The notes beneath the pieces are model-generated. The model did not search any database. It was not told the origin of the DNA and saw nothing but the letters and a program-made list of their open reading frames with translations. Positions 29,239-40,067 of a DNA stretch of 64,000 bases are shown piece after piece. Numbering within the stretch: position 1 is the stretch's first letter; the number at the start of each line of letters is the position of its first letter. Origin of the DNA: Fodinibacter sp963811825 (GTDB lineage: Bacteria; Actinomycetota; Actinomycetes; Actinomycetales; Dermatophilaceae). The stretch covers positions 1-64,000 of the forward strand of contig CAWESS010000029.1 of assembly GCA_963811825.1 (NCBI GenBank), in the 5' to 3' direction. The position numbers and the translations under genes are program-made.

Positions 29239-30120
29239 ATGGCTGACGACCCCGACGTCTCGCTCCTCGGGGCGGGCGAGATCCGCGAGCTGGCGGCGCG
29301 CCACGGCATCCGCCCGACGAAGCAGTGGGGGCAGAACTTCGTCGTCGACGGCAACACGGTTCGGCGCATCGTGCGGGTCGCCGGGGTGGGCGCCGGGGAC
29401 ACCGTCGTCGAGGTGGGCCCCGGGCTCGGTTCGCTGACCCTCGCCCTGCTGTCGGAGGTCGACCGGGTGGTCGCCATCGAGGTCGACCCGCTGCTCGCAG
29501 GCGCCCTGCCCGCGACGGTCGCGCACCACGCACCCGCCCTGCTGGACCGCCTCGAGGTCGTGTCCGCGGACGCCCTCACGGTGACCGAGCTGCCCGGGCC
29601 GCCACCGACCGCGCTCGTCGCGAACCTGCCCTACAACATCTCCGTGCCCGTCGTGCTGCGCTTCCTGGAGCTGTTCCCGTCGCTGCGCACCATCCTCGTC
29701 ATGGTCCAGCTCGAGGTGGCCGAGCGCCTGGCCGCCGGCCCGGGCTCGAAGACCTACGGCGTGCCGAGCGTCAAGGCCGCCTGGTACGCCGACGTCCGGC
29801 TCGCCGGGAAGGTGCCCCGCAGCGTCTTCTGGCCGGTGCCGAACGTCGACTCCGGTCTCGTGGCACTGACCCGTCGCGAGGCACCGGTGACCGACGCGAC
29901 CCGCGAGCAGGTGTTCGCGTGCGTCGACGCGGCCTTCGCCCAGCGGCGCAAGACCCTGCGGGCGGCCCTGGCGTCGTGGGCGGGCTCGCCCGCCCTCGCC
30001 GAGGCTGCCCTCACGGCCGCCGGCGTCGACCCCCGCACCCGCGGCGAGCAGCTCGACGTGGCAACCTTCGCGGCCATCGCATCTGCCCGGGCGCAGTCGC
30101 TCAGAGCGTCCGCGCCCTGA
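29239..30120 (+). CDS. rsmA: 16S rRNA (adenine(1518)-N(6)/adenine(1519)-N(6))-dimethyltransferase
   Basis: 293 residues (KsgA). Dimethylates A1518 and A1519 of 16S rRNA. Seen: K-Q-W-G-Q-N-F-V-V-D, V-V-E-V-G-P-G-L-G-S-L-T (SAM motif I), A-I-E-V-D, N-L-P-Y-N-I-S (catalytic N-L-P-Y motif), V-M-V-Q-L-E-V-A-E-R, V-P-R-S-V-F-W-P-V-P-N-V-D-S and F-A-Q-R-R-K-T-L-R. ATG 29239 with TAGGGT 6 nt upstream, a leaderless start. Confidence 0.96.
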   Translation: MADDPDVSLLGAGEIRELAARHGIRPTKQWGQNFVVDGNTVRRIVRVAGVGAGDTVVEVGPGLGSLTLALLSEVDRVVAIEVDPLLAGALPATVAHHAPALLDRLEVVSADALTVTELPGPPPTALVANLPYNISVPVVLRFLELFPSLRTILVMVQLEVAERLAAGPGSKTYGVPSVKAAWYADVRLAGKVPRSVFWPVPNVDSGLVALTRREAPVTDATREQVFACVDAAFAQRRKTLRAALASWAGSPALAEAALTAAGVDPRTRGEQLDVATFAAIASARAQSLRASAP

Positions 30121-30133
30121 CTAGGGTGGGCGC

Positions 30134-31062
30134 ATGACCTCGGCCCCCCTCGTCCCCGCCCCGGTGACGGTACGGGTGCCCGCGAAGGTGAACCTCGAGC
30201 TCCTCGTCGGTCCGCGAGGAGCCGACGGCTACCACCCCCTCTCCACGGTCTTCCAGGCCGTGAGCCTCTATGACGACGTCACCGTGGCCGTGGCCCAGGA
30301 CTGGGGTGTGAGCGTGTCCGGACCACTCGCCGACGGCGTGCCCGAGGACGGCGACAACCTCGCGATGCGGGCGGCGCGGCTCGTCGAGACCCACTTCGAC
30401 ATCGAGCCGGTGCACATCGCCATCCGCAAGGGCATCCCGGTCGCCGGTGGCATGGCGGGTGGGTCGGCCGACGCGGCAGCCACCCTCGTGGCCCTGGACC
30501 ACCTCTGGGACCTCGACCTCGACCGGGAGGAGCTCGAGGAGCTCGGCAGCGAGCTCGGCAGCGACGTGCCCTTCCTCATCGCGGGTGGCACCGCGATGGG
30601 CAGCGGGCGTGGCGAGCTGCTCGCGCCCGTGCTCGCGCGAGGGACCTACCACTGGGTGTTCGCCCTGGCCGAGGGCGGGCTGCCCACCCCCGCGGTGTAC
30701 GCCGAGTGCGACCGGCTGCGCGGCAGCGAGCAGGTGCCCGACCCGGTCGCCAACCCGGCGCTCATGAGCGCCCTGCGCAGCGGAGACCCGCACGAGCTCG
30801 CACCCCAGCTCGCCAACGACCTGCAGGACGCGTCGCTGTCCCTGCGGCCCGACCTCGCCGAGGTGCTGTCGGCCGGCATGGAGTACGGCGCCCTCGGAGG
30901 CGTCGTGTCCGGCTCCGGCCCCACCACGGCCTTCCTCGTCGAGAACAACGAGGCCGGCATCGACCTGGCCGTCGCCCTCACGGCCAGCGGGGTCGTCCGC
31001 GACGTCCGGCGAGCCAGCGGGCCGGTCCACGGCGCCCACGTCATCCACCAGCGGACCGACTA

Positions 31063-31063
<1 letters not shown>
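30134..31063 (+). CDS. ispE: 4-(cytidine 5'-diphospho)-2-C-methyl-D-erythritol kinase
   Basis: 309 residues, GHMP kinase of the MEP isoprenoid pathway. Seen: V-P-A-K-V-N-L-E-L-L-V-G, G-Y-H-P-L-S-T-V-F-Q-A-V, the ATP loop P-V-A-G-G-M-A-G-G-S-A-D-A-A-A and G-S-G-P-T-T-A-F. ATG 30134 with TAGGGT 6 nt upstream (30122-30127) despite lying only 13 nt after rsmA, so it may have its own leaderless promoter. Its TAG overlaps the next GTG start. Confidence 0.95.
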
Positions 31064-32946
<1,883 letters not shown>

Positions 32947-35590
32947 GGGGCCGACTCGCTCATGGCTTCGCGGCGGCGCAGGCGAGTCCGCGCGGCGCGC
33001 ACGAGGCCCGGCCCGCGCGTCCACACCCACCAGTAGGCGACACCGGCGACGAGCCCCGCGGCGTAGCCGAGCCACGGCGTCGAGCGCATCGCCTGCAGCA
33101 CCTGCCAGTGCAGCACGTAGATGAACAGCGAGCTCGCCGCGAGCACCTGCACCAGCGGCACGAGGCCCCGCGGCACCCGCAGGGTCGGCACCCAGATGAC
33201 GAGCAGCGCCGCGGTGAGGGTCAGCAGGTCTCGCCGGGGGTTGCCCGAGAAGGTGCCGATCGTCGGGATCGCGACCAGCGTGACGAGCAGGCGCTGCCCG
33301 AGCCCCTCGGCCTTGGCGGCGGCCCAGCCCAGGCAGAACAGCCACGACACGACGAGCGCCGAGCCCTGCATGTGCGGCACCGGGGGGAAGAACAGGCCCT
33401 TCCACCAGAGCATCCCGACGCCGGCCAGGGCGAGCGGCAGCGCGAACGGATGCCGTCGCTCCAGGCGGTCGCCCCACGGCGTCGCGACGACCGCGGTCAC
33501 GACGACGAGCACGAACACGGCCGACTCGATGAACCAGAAGCGCCAGTCCGGACCGAGCCGTTCCTGCCCGAAGGCCCAGTTGAGCAGGGCCATGGTCGAC
33601 CACGCGTACTGACCGATGAGCAGGTGGGCAGCCACCATGACGACGAGGGCGGGCGCGGCGATGCGGCGTACGGCGGTGAGCAGCCCCCGGACCCGTTCGT
33701 CTCGCGGTGCCTCGCCGAGCCGGAAGCGGGCCAGGTTCCAGCCGACGAGCACGAGCAGGGCGTGCGCCGTGCCCTGCATCCTGAACACGTGGGCGTGGGT
33801 GCCGACGATGAGGATGATCGCGACGGCGCGCAGCACCACGCTCGTCTCGACCGACCGCGTGGCCAGGGCCCGGCCGAGGCGGGCGCGAAGGCCGGGACGC
33901 GTGCCACCCGATGCCGGGTGACCCGTGCCGGATGCCGGGTGGCCGGCCGTCGCGGTGGCCTCGGCTTCCAGCGCCTCGAGCTCACGCAGGGTGAGCAGGT
34001 GCCAGTTCGTCGGCAGGTGGCCGAGGTGGTCCTCGACGTGCAGCGAGGCCTCCACGTAGGACAGGGAGTCGCCGCCGAGGGAGGCGAAGGAGTCCTCGGG
34101 GGCGACGGCATCCAGCCCGAGGAGGGCGGCGTACCGCTCACGCAGCGACCCAGCCGCTGGCGCCGTGTCGGACGATGCCGGAGCGTGGGCGGCGAGCTCG
34201 GTGAGGGTGGCGTAGTCGACCTTGCCGCTGCTCAGGTGCGGGAGGGCGTCCAGGCCGAGGTCGTGCGTCGTGAGCACTCGCACGCACCGCGTCGGGATGC
34301 CGGCCGCGCTGCGCCGCGCGCTCGGCCAGACGTCGCGGGGAGAGCGGCGCCGCGCCGACCGAGGTGGCGCCCGGTGCGACGGCGACCGTGACGGCATCCG
34401 GCCCGGCGAGGCACCGCACGTCGTCCCCGTCGGCCCGCAGGGCGCGCTCGACGTGGTCGAGGTCGACCCGGTGCCCGAGGACCTTGGCGACGCGGGACCG
34501 GCGGCCGGTGATCTCGAGCAGCCCGGCATCCGTGATGCGGCCGAGGTCACCGGTGTGCAGGCGCTCGACGGTGCGACCCAGCGCGAGGTCGCCCGGCTCG
34601 GTGGCGTAGCCGAGCATGACGTTCGGCCCGGAGAACACGACCTCTCCGTCGACGATCTCGAGCTGCCCACCAGGGACGGCGACACCGACGGTAGGACGGG
34701 TGCTCGACGGCCAGGTCGGGGGGCAGGACGGCCATCCGCGCGGTCGCCTCGGTCTGGCCGTACATGACGAACAGGTCCCAGCCGCGCTGTCGGCCGAGTG
34801 TTGCGAGCTCGACGACACGGGCCGGGTCCATGCGGCCACCGGCCTGGGTCACGGTGCGTAGGTGGGGGAGGTCCATCGTCGCGAACCCGACGCGGTCGAG
34901 CAGGTCGAAGGTGTGGGGGACTCCGGCCAGGGTGGTCACCCGCGCGTCCCGGGCGAGCTGCCAGAAGCACTCATCGGCGACCGAGTGGTCGGTCAGCACG
35001 ACCGACGCGCCGGCGACGAGGTGGCTGTGCACGACGCTGAGGCCGTAGCAGTAGTGCAGCGGCAGGCTCGTCACGGCGCGGTCGCCCGGGCGGATGCCGA
35101 GGGAGGTGGCGATCGCCTCCGCGTTGCTGCGCAGGTTCTCGCGGGAGAGGCGCACCAGACGCGGCGAGCCGCTCGAGCCGCTCGTGCTCATGAGCAGGGC
35201 GAGGTCGGGGTGCAGCGGGTGGGCGGGGTGCTCGCGGTGGACCTGCACCGTGGTGGCAGCCGACGAGCGGTCGGCGGGCGGGGCGTCGGCGGGCGGGGCG
35301 ATGGTGATGTCCGGGTCCCAGGCCTGCGCGATCGCCGCGGCGGGGGAGCCCGGCGGGGTGAGCAGCACGACGTGACCGGCCGCGTGGGCCGCGAGGTAGC
35401 CGACGAGGGTGTCGAGGTCGTTGGCGCCGTGGACGTGGACCAGGCGGCGCTCGCCGGCGAGGATGCCGGCGCGGCGCGCCACCCGCTGAACGAGGTCGGC
35501 GCGGGTGAGCGTCGTCAGCCGGCCGTCGCCGCCGCGCACGTGCACCGCGGCAGCCGCGGGGTCTCCCGCCGACCAGCCGAGCCACTCCCT

Positions 35591-35664
35591 CGCGGACTCA
35601 GGAGCACTCCGCCGAGTCAGGGCTGCAGACGGCCCTGAGTCCGCGAGCTGCTCCTGAGTCCGCG
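35591..35664. repeat. 33-bp imperfect inverted repeat inside the N-terminal codons
   Basis: Arms 35591-35623 and 35632-35664 are near-complementary, with an 8-nt spacer TGCAGACG. Each arm holds two copies of CTGAGTC(CGCG)-like units. Read on the minus strand it encodes about residues 10-34 of the adenylation-carrier-acyltransferase protein, ahead of the first recognisable domain. It resembles an inserted REP-like hairpin. Confidence 0.65.
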
Positions 35665-35705
35665 GGTGGGGCGCGGTGGTGGGCGTGGACACCCATCGAG
35701 GGTAG

Positions 35706-35724
35706 TGAGGTAAGCCTCACCTAT
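35706..35724 (-). promoter_or_regulatory. IdeR/DtxR-type iron box
   Basis: On the minus strand the 19-mer ATAGGTGAGGCTTACCTCA matches the consensus TTAGGTTAGGCTAACCTAA at 15 of 19 positions, and the core AGGTnAGGCTnACCT is complete. It ends 14 nt before the GTG at 35692 and overlaps a TATAGG -10-like sequence, the right place for iron-dependent repression. Confidence 0.72.
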
Positions 35725-35785
35725 ACAACACGGTGCTGTGTGAGATCTGTCCCGCGGCTGTGGGCGGGCGTGGTGTCGGGAGCCG

Positions 35786-36286
35786 TCAGCCCGCGTCGGT
35801 CTCGAACGGGCGCAGCAGCCGCCGGAGCAACCCGGACAGCTCGTCCCGCTCCCCGTCCGAGAGCTCCGCGAGCAGCTCGTGCTCATGGGCGAGCAGGTCC
35901 GAGAGGGCGGCGTCGACGACGGACATCCCTCGAGGCGTGAGGCGCACGATGACGCCTCGACGATCCGTGGGGTCGGGGTGGCGTTCGACGTAGTCGCGAG
36001 CGGCGAGGCGGTCGACGCGGTTGGTCATCGTGCCGCTCGTCACGAGTGTCTCGGTGACGAGCTGGCCGGGGCTCAGCTCGTAGGGCGTGCCGGCCCGGCG
36101 CAGGGCGGACAACACGTCGAACTCCCACCCGTCGAGCCCGTGCTCGGCGAAGGCCGTGCCGCGCGCGAGGTCCAGGCGACGGGCCAGCCGCGAGACCCGG
36201 CTGAAGACCTCGAGGGGTGCCACGTCGAGGCCGGGACGCTCCCGGCGCCACGCGGAGACGATACGGTCGACATCGTCAGCGGCCAT
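35786..36286 (-). CDS. MarR family transcriptional regulator
   Basis: 166 residues. Winged helix-turn-helix in the middle: L-S-P-G-Q-L-V-T-E-T-L-V-T-S-G-T-M-T-N-R-V (recognition region), then the wing R-H-P-D-P-T-D-R-R-G-V-I-V-R-L-T-P-R-G, both diagnostic of MarR. ATG 36286 with TAGAGT 7 nt upstream (leaderless). It is divergent from a SAM methyltransferase with a palindromic site between them, so it probably controls itself and that gene. The ligand is unknown. Its neighbour in the other direction is the iron-box gene. Confidence 0.92.
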   Translation of the reverse strand: MAADDVDRIVSAWRRERPGLDVAPLEVFSRVSRLARRLDLARGTAFAEHGLDGWEFDVLSALRRAGTPYELSPGQLVTETLVTSGTMTNRVDRLAARDYVERHPDPTDRRGVIVRLTPRGMSVVDAALSDLLAHEHELLAELSDGERDELSGLLRRLLRPFETDAG

Positions 36287-36305
36287 GGGGCCGACTCTAC
36301 TGCCC

Positions 36306-36327
36306 GTCAAGTTTCTTGACATCGAGA
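36306..36327. promoter_or_regulatory. Two overlapping palindromes, probable MarR operator
   Basis: GTCAAG-TTT-CTTGAC (36306-36320) and TCTTGAC-ATCGAGA (36314-36327) overlap in the 82-bp gap between the MarR gene and the methyltransferase gene. The second has the usual MarR dyad shape. Confidence 0.55.
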
Positions 36328-36368
36328 CACTGGCGCCGGCCTCCGGTGCCCGACCCGAGGAGCACGGC

Positions 36369-37181
36369 ATGAGCGAGCACGCGAGCTGGGACCCCACCGC
36401 CTACGGCCGGTTCGCGGCCGAACGCAGCCGCCCCTTCGCCGACCTCCTCGCGCAGGTGCACACCGACGACCCGGCGCTCGTGGTCGACCTGGGGTGCGGG
36501 CACGGGCCGGCGACCCTGACGCTCGGTGAGCTCTGGCCGAACGCGCGCATCGTCGGGGTCGACGCGTCCGAGGCGATGCTGGAGTCCGCGCGGGCCCTCG
36601 ACGGTGCCGGTCGCGTCGAGTGGGTGCAGGCGGAACTGCGAGCCTGGGACCCGGCATCCCTGGGTCAGGCCCCGGACGTCATCATCACGAACTCCACGCT
36701 GCAGTGGGTTCCCGGCCACCTCGACCTGCTCGACGCCTGGGTCGAGGCGCTCGCTCCCGGTGGGTGGCTGGCCCTGCAGGTGCCCGGCAACTTCGACGCC
36801 CCCAGCCACCGACTGATGCGCGAGACCGCCGACCAGCACGAGCGCGCCGGCGAGCTGGGTGCTGCCCTCGACCTGCCCGCCGTCGGTGAGCCGGCCACCT
36901 ACCTGCGCTACCTCACCCGCCTCGGCTGCGCCGTCAACGCCTGGGAGACCACCTACCTGCACGTCCTGGACGCGGCCGACGAGGAGGACAACCCGGTGCT
37001 CAGCTGGGTGGCTGCCACGGGCCTGCGCCCGGTGCTCGACATCCTCACCGAGGACGACGAGCGCACCGCGTTCATGGAGCCCTACGCCGCACACCTCGCC
37101 GAGGCCTACCCGCGCACGCCCGTCGGGGTGCTCTTCCCGTTCCGCCGGGTGTTCGCCGTGGGCCAGAAGACCACCGCCTGA
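36369..37181 (+). CDS. tam: Trans-aconitate 2-methyltransferase (Tam-like SAM methyltransferase)
   Basis: 270 residues. Class I methyltransferase: V-V-D-L-G-C-G-H-G-P-A-T (motif I), V-G-V-D-A-S-E-A-M-L (motif II), and the stretch N-S-T-L-Q-W-V-P-G-H followed by G-W-L-A-L-Q-V-P-G-N-F-D-A-P-S-H, which is typical of Tam. Tam methyl-esterifies trans-aconitate that forms spontaneously from cis-aconitate and inhibits aconitase. ATG 36369; the divergent MarR gene probably regulates it. Length matches the family (~255-270). Confidence 0.87.
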   Translation: MSEHASWDPTAYGRFAAERSRPFADLLAQVHTDDPALVVDLGCGHGPATLTLGELWPNARIVGVDASEAMLESARALDGAGRVEWVQAELRAWDPASLGQAPDVIITNSTLQWVPGHLDLLDAWVEALAPGGWLALQVPGNFDAPSHRLMRETADQHERAGELGAALDLPAVGEPATYLRYLTRLGCAVNAWETTYLHVLDAADEEDNPVLSWVAATGLRPVLDILTEDDERTAFMEPYAAHLAEAYPRTPVGVLFPFRRVFAVGQKTTA

Positions 37182-37209
37182 CCCCGACTCCTCCCGATGA
37201 GGGAAGCCG

Positions 37210-37240
37210 GGTTCGCACGGGTTGTCTTCCCGGGCGAACC
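37210..37240. terminator. Bidirectional terminator between tam and the TetR gene
   Basis: GGTTCGC (37210-37216) pairs with GCGAACC (37234-37240), with an inner GGG/CCC; it sits between two convergent genes. Confidence 0.55.
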
Positions 37241-37296
37241 TCGCGTATCTCCGGCGAAGGCTGCCGGATGCCGTTCGGATGCCGTGCGCTTGCCGC

Positions 37297-37947
37297 TCAG
37301 GGTTTGCCGGTGGTCAGCGTCGGGTTGGGTTCCAGGCCGGTCAGGCCGTTCCACGCGAGGTTGACGACGTGGGCGGCGACCTCGTGCTTCTTGAACTTGC
37401 GGGAGTCGAGCCACCACTGACCGGTCAGCGCGATCATCCCGACGAGCATCTGCGCGTACATCGGCGCGGCCTTGGGGTCGAGCTTGTGGGCCTTGAACTC
37501 GGCGGCGAGGATGTGCTCGACCTGGCTGGCGATGTCGCTCATGAGGCTGGCGAACGACCCCGTGGCCTGACCGGCGGGACTGTCGCGCACGAGGATCCGG
37601 AAGCCGTCGGTCGAGGTCTCGACGTAGCCCAGGAGCGCCAGGGCCGCGCGTTCGATGATCTCGCGGGAGGTGCCGCCCGAGGTCAGCGCGCCCTGCACGG
37701 CGTTGAGCAGGCTCTCGATCTCGCGGTCGACGACGACGGCGTAGAGGCCTTCCTTGCCGCCGAAGTGTTCGTAGACGACCGGCTTGGACACCCCGGCCGA
37801 TGCGGCGATCTCCTCGATCGTCGCACCCTCGAACCCCTTGTCGGCGAAGTGCTTGCGCCCGACGCCGATGAGCTGCTCGCGTCGCTCCCGCCCGGTCATC
37901 CGGGCGCGGCTGGTCTTGCTGGGTTTGGCTGACGTGGAAGCGGTCAC
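37297..37947 (-). CDS. TetR family transcriptional regulator
   Basis: 216 residues. N-terminal helix-turn-helix: R-E-Q-L-I-G-V-G-R-K-H-F-A-D-K-G-F, T-I-E-E-I-A-A-S-A-G-V-S-K-P-V-V-Y-E-H-F-G-G-K, then a C-terminal ligand domain with conserved W-W-L-D-S-R. Similar proteins lie beside tRNA-Gln in many actinobacteria, but the ligand is unknown. I chose GTG 37947 because CACAAT lies 6 nt upstream (leaderless). An internal ATG 28 codons... downstream (at M-T-G-R-E-R-R) is possible. Confidence 0.9.
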   Translation of the reverse strand: MTASTSAKPSKTSRARMTGRERREQLIGVGRKHFADKGFEGATIEEIAASAGVSKPVVYEHFGGKEGLYAVVVDREIESLLNAVQGALTSGGTSREIIERAALALLGYVETSTDGFRILVRDSPAGQATGSFASLMSDIASQVEHILAAEFKAHKLDPKAAPMYAQMLVGMIALTGQWWLDSRKFKKHEVAAHVVNLAWNGLTGLEPNPTLTTGKP

Positions 37948-38012
37948 CCTGCCATTGTGCCCGGCCGGGTCCATTACCCTCACCGTATGCCGTGCGCCCT
38001 GGCGCGCTGCGG

Positions 38013-38091
38013 TCCCCGGTTGGTCTGCTGGCAGGGCCCGCCTGACTTTGAATCAGGACAAGCGACGTAGGTTCGATTCCTACCCGGGGAG
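38013..38091 (+). tRNA. tRNA-Gln (anticodon TTG)
   Basis: 79 nt. Acceptor TCCCCGG / CCGGGGA, D stem GGTC/GGCC, anticodon stem CCTGA / TCAGG around loop CTTTGAA (anticodon TTG), T arm GTAGG-TTCGATT-CCTAC, discriminator G. The region between anticodon and T stems is 9 nt, longer than the usual 4-5. CCA is not encoded. Confidence 0.82.
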
Positions 38092-38099
38092 CAAGCTCG

Positions 38100-38138
38100 A
38101 ACGCCCGTTGACCTGCGAAAACGCAGTCAGCGGGCGTT
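38100..38138 (+). terminator. Terminator hairpin after tRNA-Gln
   Basis: AACGCCCG (38100-38107) pairs with CGGGCGTT (38131-38138), with an inner CTGCG-AAAA-CGCAG stem, followed by TC. The remaining bases up to 38401 hold no convincing gene. Confidence 0.7.
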
Positions 38139-38401
38139 TCGCGTGCGACAAGCGTGCGACGAGGCACCCACTGCGACCACAGAACGGCCCCCGCGACGTT
38201 GGCGCGTCCGAGGGCCTGACGACGAACCACGGGAGGTTCATCCGTGAGACTCAGCCCATCCGCTCAAGGGCCCACTGACGACGGACACCGAGGCGGCGTA
38301 CCCCTGAGGGTTTCACTGAACGTGAGACGTGGGTCACTCGCGCCTGTCACAGTGACCCATCAGGGGCCGACGTCCCCGACGGCTCCAACTCAGGAGGCGT
38401 C

Positions 38402-39001
38402 ATGCAATTACGTCGGATAGCGGCCGCAGTGGCCGTGGGACTGCTCGCCACAGCGGGCTTCGCCACCGGAGCGGCGGCCGCACCCTCGAACAAGCCGGTG
38501 GTCACGGCATCGGTCGGCTCGCTCAGCGGGGCGGCCGCTCCGATGACGTACGACGTCAACCGTGGCGCCAAGCAAATTTCCTCCGTCACGTACTCCCTCA
38601 ATGGCGGAGACCCCCTGGCGGCGCCTGCCCCCACAGCCGCGACCAAGAGGTCCAGCGGTGGCAGCTTCACCGTCACCGCAGCGGACGGCCTGAACACCCT
38701 GACTGTCACCGTGAACCTCACCGACGGCGGCACCGACACCTCAAACGAGGTCACGTTCACCTCGGCGGACGCCTATTCAGCGGCCCGCGCCGGGTGCGAA
38801 GCCTTCACCGAAGGGGTCTTCACCGTCGGCGACGACCCCGGCACAGCCCCAACCGAGCGGCTCTACTGCTACACGGCCGATCTGTTCAGCGACGACTACT
38901 ACGCGAACGTCTTCAAGGACGCATGCATCGCGGCCGGTGGCGACGATTGGATCGGTTCGGCCACTTTTGAACCGCGAGTGAGCAACTACACCTGTGAATG
39001 A
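38402..39001 (+). CDS. Secreted hypothetical protein
   Basis: 199 residues. Clear signal peptide: M-Q-L-R-R-I then A-A-A-V-A-V-G-L-L-A-T-A-G-F-A-T-G-A-A-A-A, cleavage about residue 27. The mature part is Thr/Ser/Val-rich with a beta-sandwich-like pattern (~30-120). The C-terminal ~80 residues contain four cysteines (C-E-A-F, Y-C-Y, A-C-I, Y-T-C) likely in disulfides. No family recognised. A strong CAGGAGG lies 4 nt before the ATG. It is the first gene after tRNA-Gln and may be part of accessory DNA inserted there. Confidence 0.75.
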   Translation: MQLRRIAAAVAVGLLATAGFATGAAAAPSNKPVVTASVGSLSGAAAPMTYDVNRGAKQISSVTYSLNGGDPLAAPAPTAATKRSSGGSFTVTAADGLNTLTVTVNLTDGGTDTSNEVTFTSADAYSAARAGCEAFTEGVFTVGDDPGTAPTERLYCYTADLFSDDYYANVFKDACIAAGGDDWIGSATFEPRVSNYTCE

Positions 39002-39105
39002 ACTGGCCAGAGAGGTGCGTCAGCGGCCCGAGGGTCCTTGGGGCCCCGGGTTCGCCCTTTCGTAGGCAACCGTGCCCGGGGGCCGTGGCCGATATGTTTC
39101 TGCGC

Positions 39106-39393
39106 ATGCCCCAGCTCCTCACGCCGGACCGGTTCACGCTGCTGATCGAACGTGGATCGCCGGTCATCACCTTGGAGGGTGTGAGCGTCTCGGCCGGTGA
39201 CGGTTGGTCCTTCCTGAACCGGGCGACGGTGCTGGTGGTGGACGGCCCCGGCGACGAGGGCTTTCTGTTGCCTCGCATGGTCAACGAAGGCGGTGACCTT
39301 GCGCCCGAGGGCTGGGACGCCGCCGTGGCTGGAGCAGGGTCGGTGACCATCGTCGGCTCGGGTGTGCGGTTCGCCGCCAAGGTCATCGAGTAG
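39106..39393 (+). CDS. Small hypothetical protein
   Basis: 95 residues (or 99 from ATG 39094). Reads P-Q-L-L-T-P-D-R-F-T-L-L-I-E-R-G, then V-T-L-V/E-G-V-S-V and a Gly/Val-rich second half ending in V-I-E. No signal peptide, membrane helix or known motif is seen. TATGTT (39094-39099) lies exactly 6 nt before ATG 39106, which supports a leaderless start there and argues against 39094. Function unknown. Confidence 0.6.
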   Translation: MPQLLTPDRFTLLIERGSPVITLEGVSVSAGDGWSFLNRATVLVVDGPGDEGFLLPRMVNEGGDLAPEGWDAAVAGAGSVTIVGSGVRFAAKVIE

Positions 39394-39436
39394 CCCACCG
39401 GATGGGCGGACGTCCGATTCTCGGCATACTGCCTTC

Positions 39437-39962
39437 GTGGCGGAGCAGACAGCGCAGTCCCGTGCGATGACCGCGATCGTCGCCGACCACGCGCCCTTGC
39501 TCAAGCAGGCCGGCTTTCGCAGAGCCGATGACGCGCAACGGCACCCCGCGCGGTTCCTGGATCAACGACTACGACTGCCAGCTCCGAGAGACGGTCGGGC
39601 GACTGCTCACGGGTGAGTGGACGGACTTCTGGTGGCGTCTGGACGACCCGGAGGCGTCCACGAAGGCCGGCGACGCCCTGCGCGCTGTGGGTCTGCCCTG
39701 GCTGGACCGGTTCCCGAACGCGGCAGCCATACTCGACGAGTTCGACCGCGTCGGCCCCATCGACATCGGCACCCACCCGGCCGGGGCCCTCGACGTCGCG
39801 GACCTGTGCCGTGCCCGGGGCGACACCGCGCGGGAACGGCGAGTCCTCGAGGCCTACGTGGCCCAGCCCGTGCTGTACAGCCACGCCGGGTACCTCGCCG
39901 GCTACCTCAACCAACACGGGCACGACGACCTCAGCGATCGAATCACCACCAGGGGGAGCTGA
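39437..39962 (+). pseudogene. DUF4304-type gene with internal deletion and frameshift
   Basis: The N-terminus (A-E-Q-T-A-Q-S-R-A-M-T-A-I-V-A-D-H-A-P-L-L-K-Q-A-G-F-R as read in one frame) and the later part in another frame (G-S-W-I-N-D-Y-D-C-Q-L-R-E-T-V-G-R-L-L, then W-W-R-L-D-D) look like the two ends of one DUF4304 protein. The middle stretch that normally links them appears missing, and the frame changes at about 39520-39530. GTG 39437 has CATACT 6 nt upstream. DUF4304 function is unknown. Decay or an assembly error are both possible. Confidence 0.55.
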
Positions 39963-40067
39963 CCGGACCGAGTCGCGCGCAGAGACGCGGCTCCACCCGG
40001 AGAGCCTCCGGCCGGGAGCCTGAGGCCGAGTCCGGAATGCCGACCCCGCTGTGCCACGATGGGGCGT

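Noticed and set aside
38244..38420. A 58-codon frame with GGGAGG upstream, overlapping the secreted protein start
   Set aside because: No conserved feature, Pro/Thr-rich and overlapping a better gene; possible leader but not supportable.
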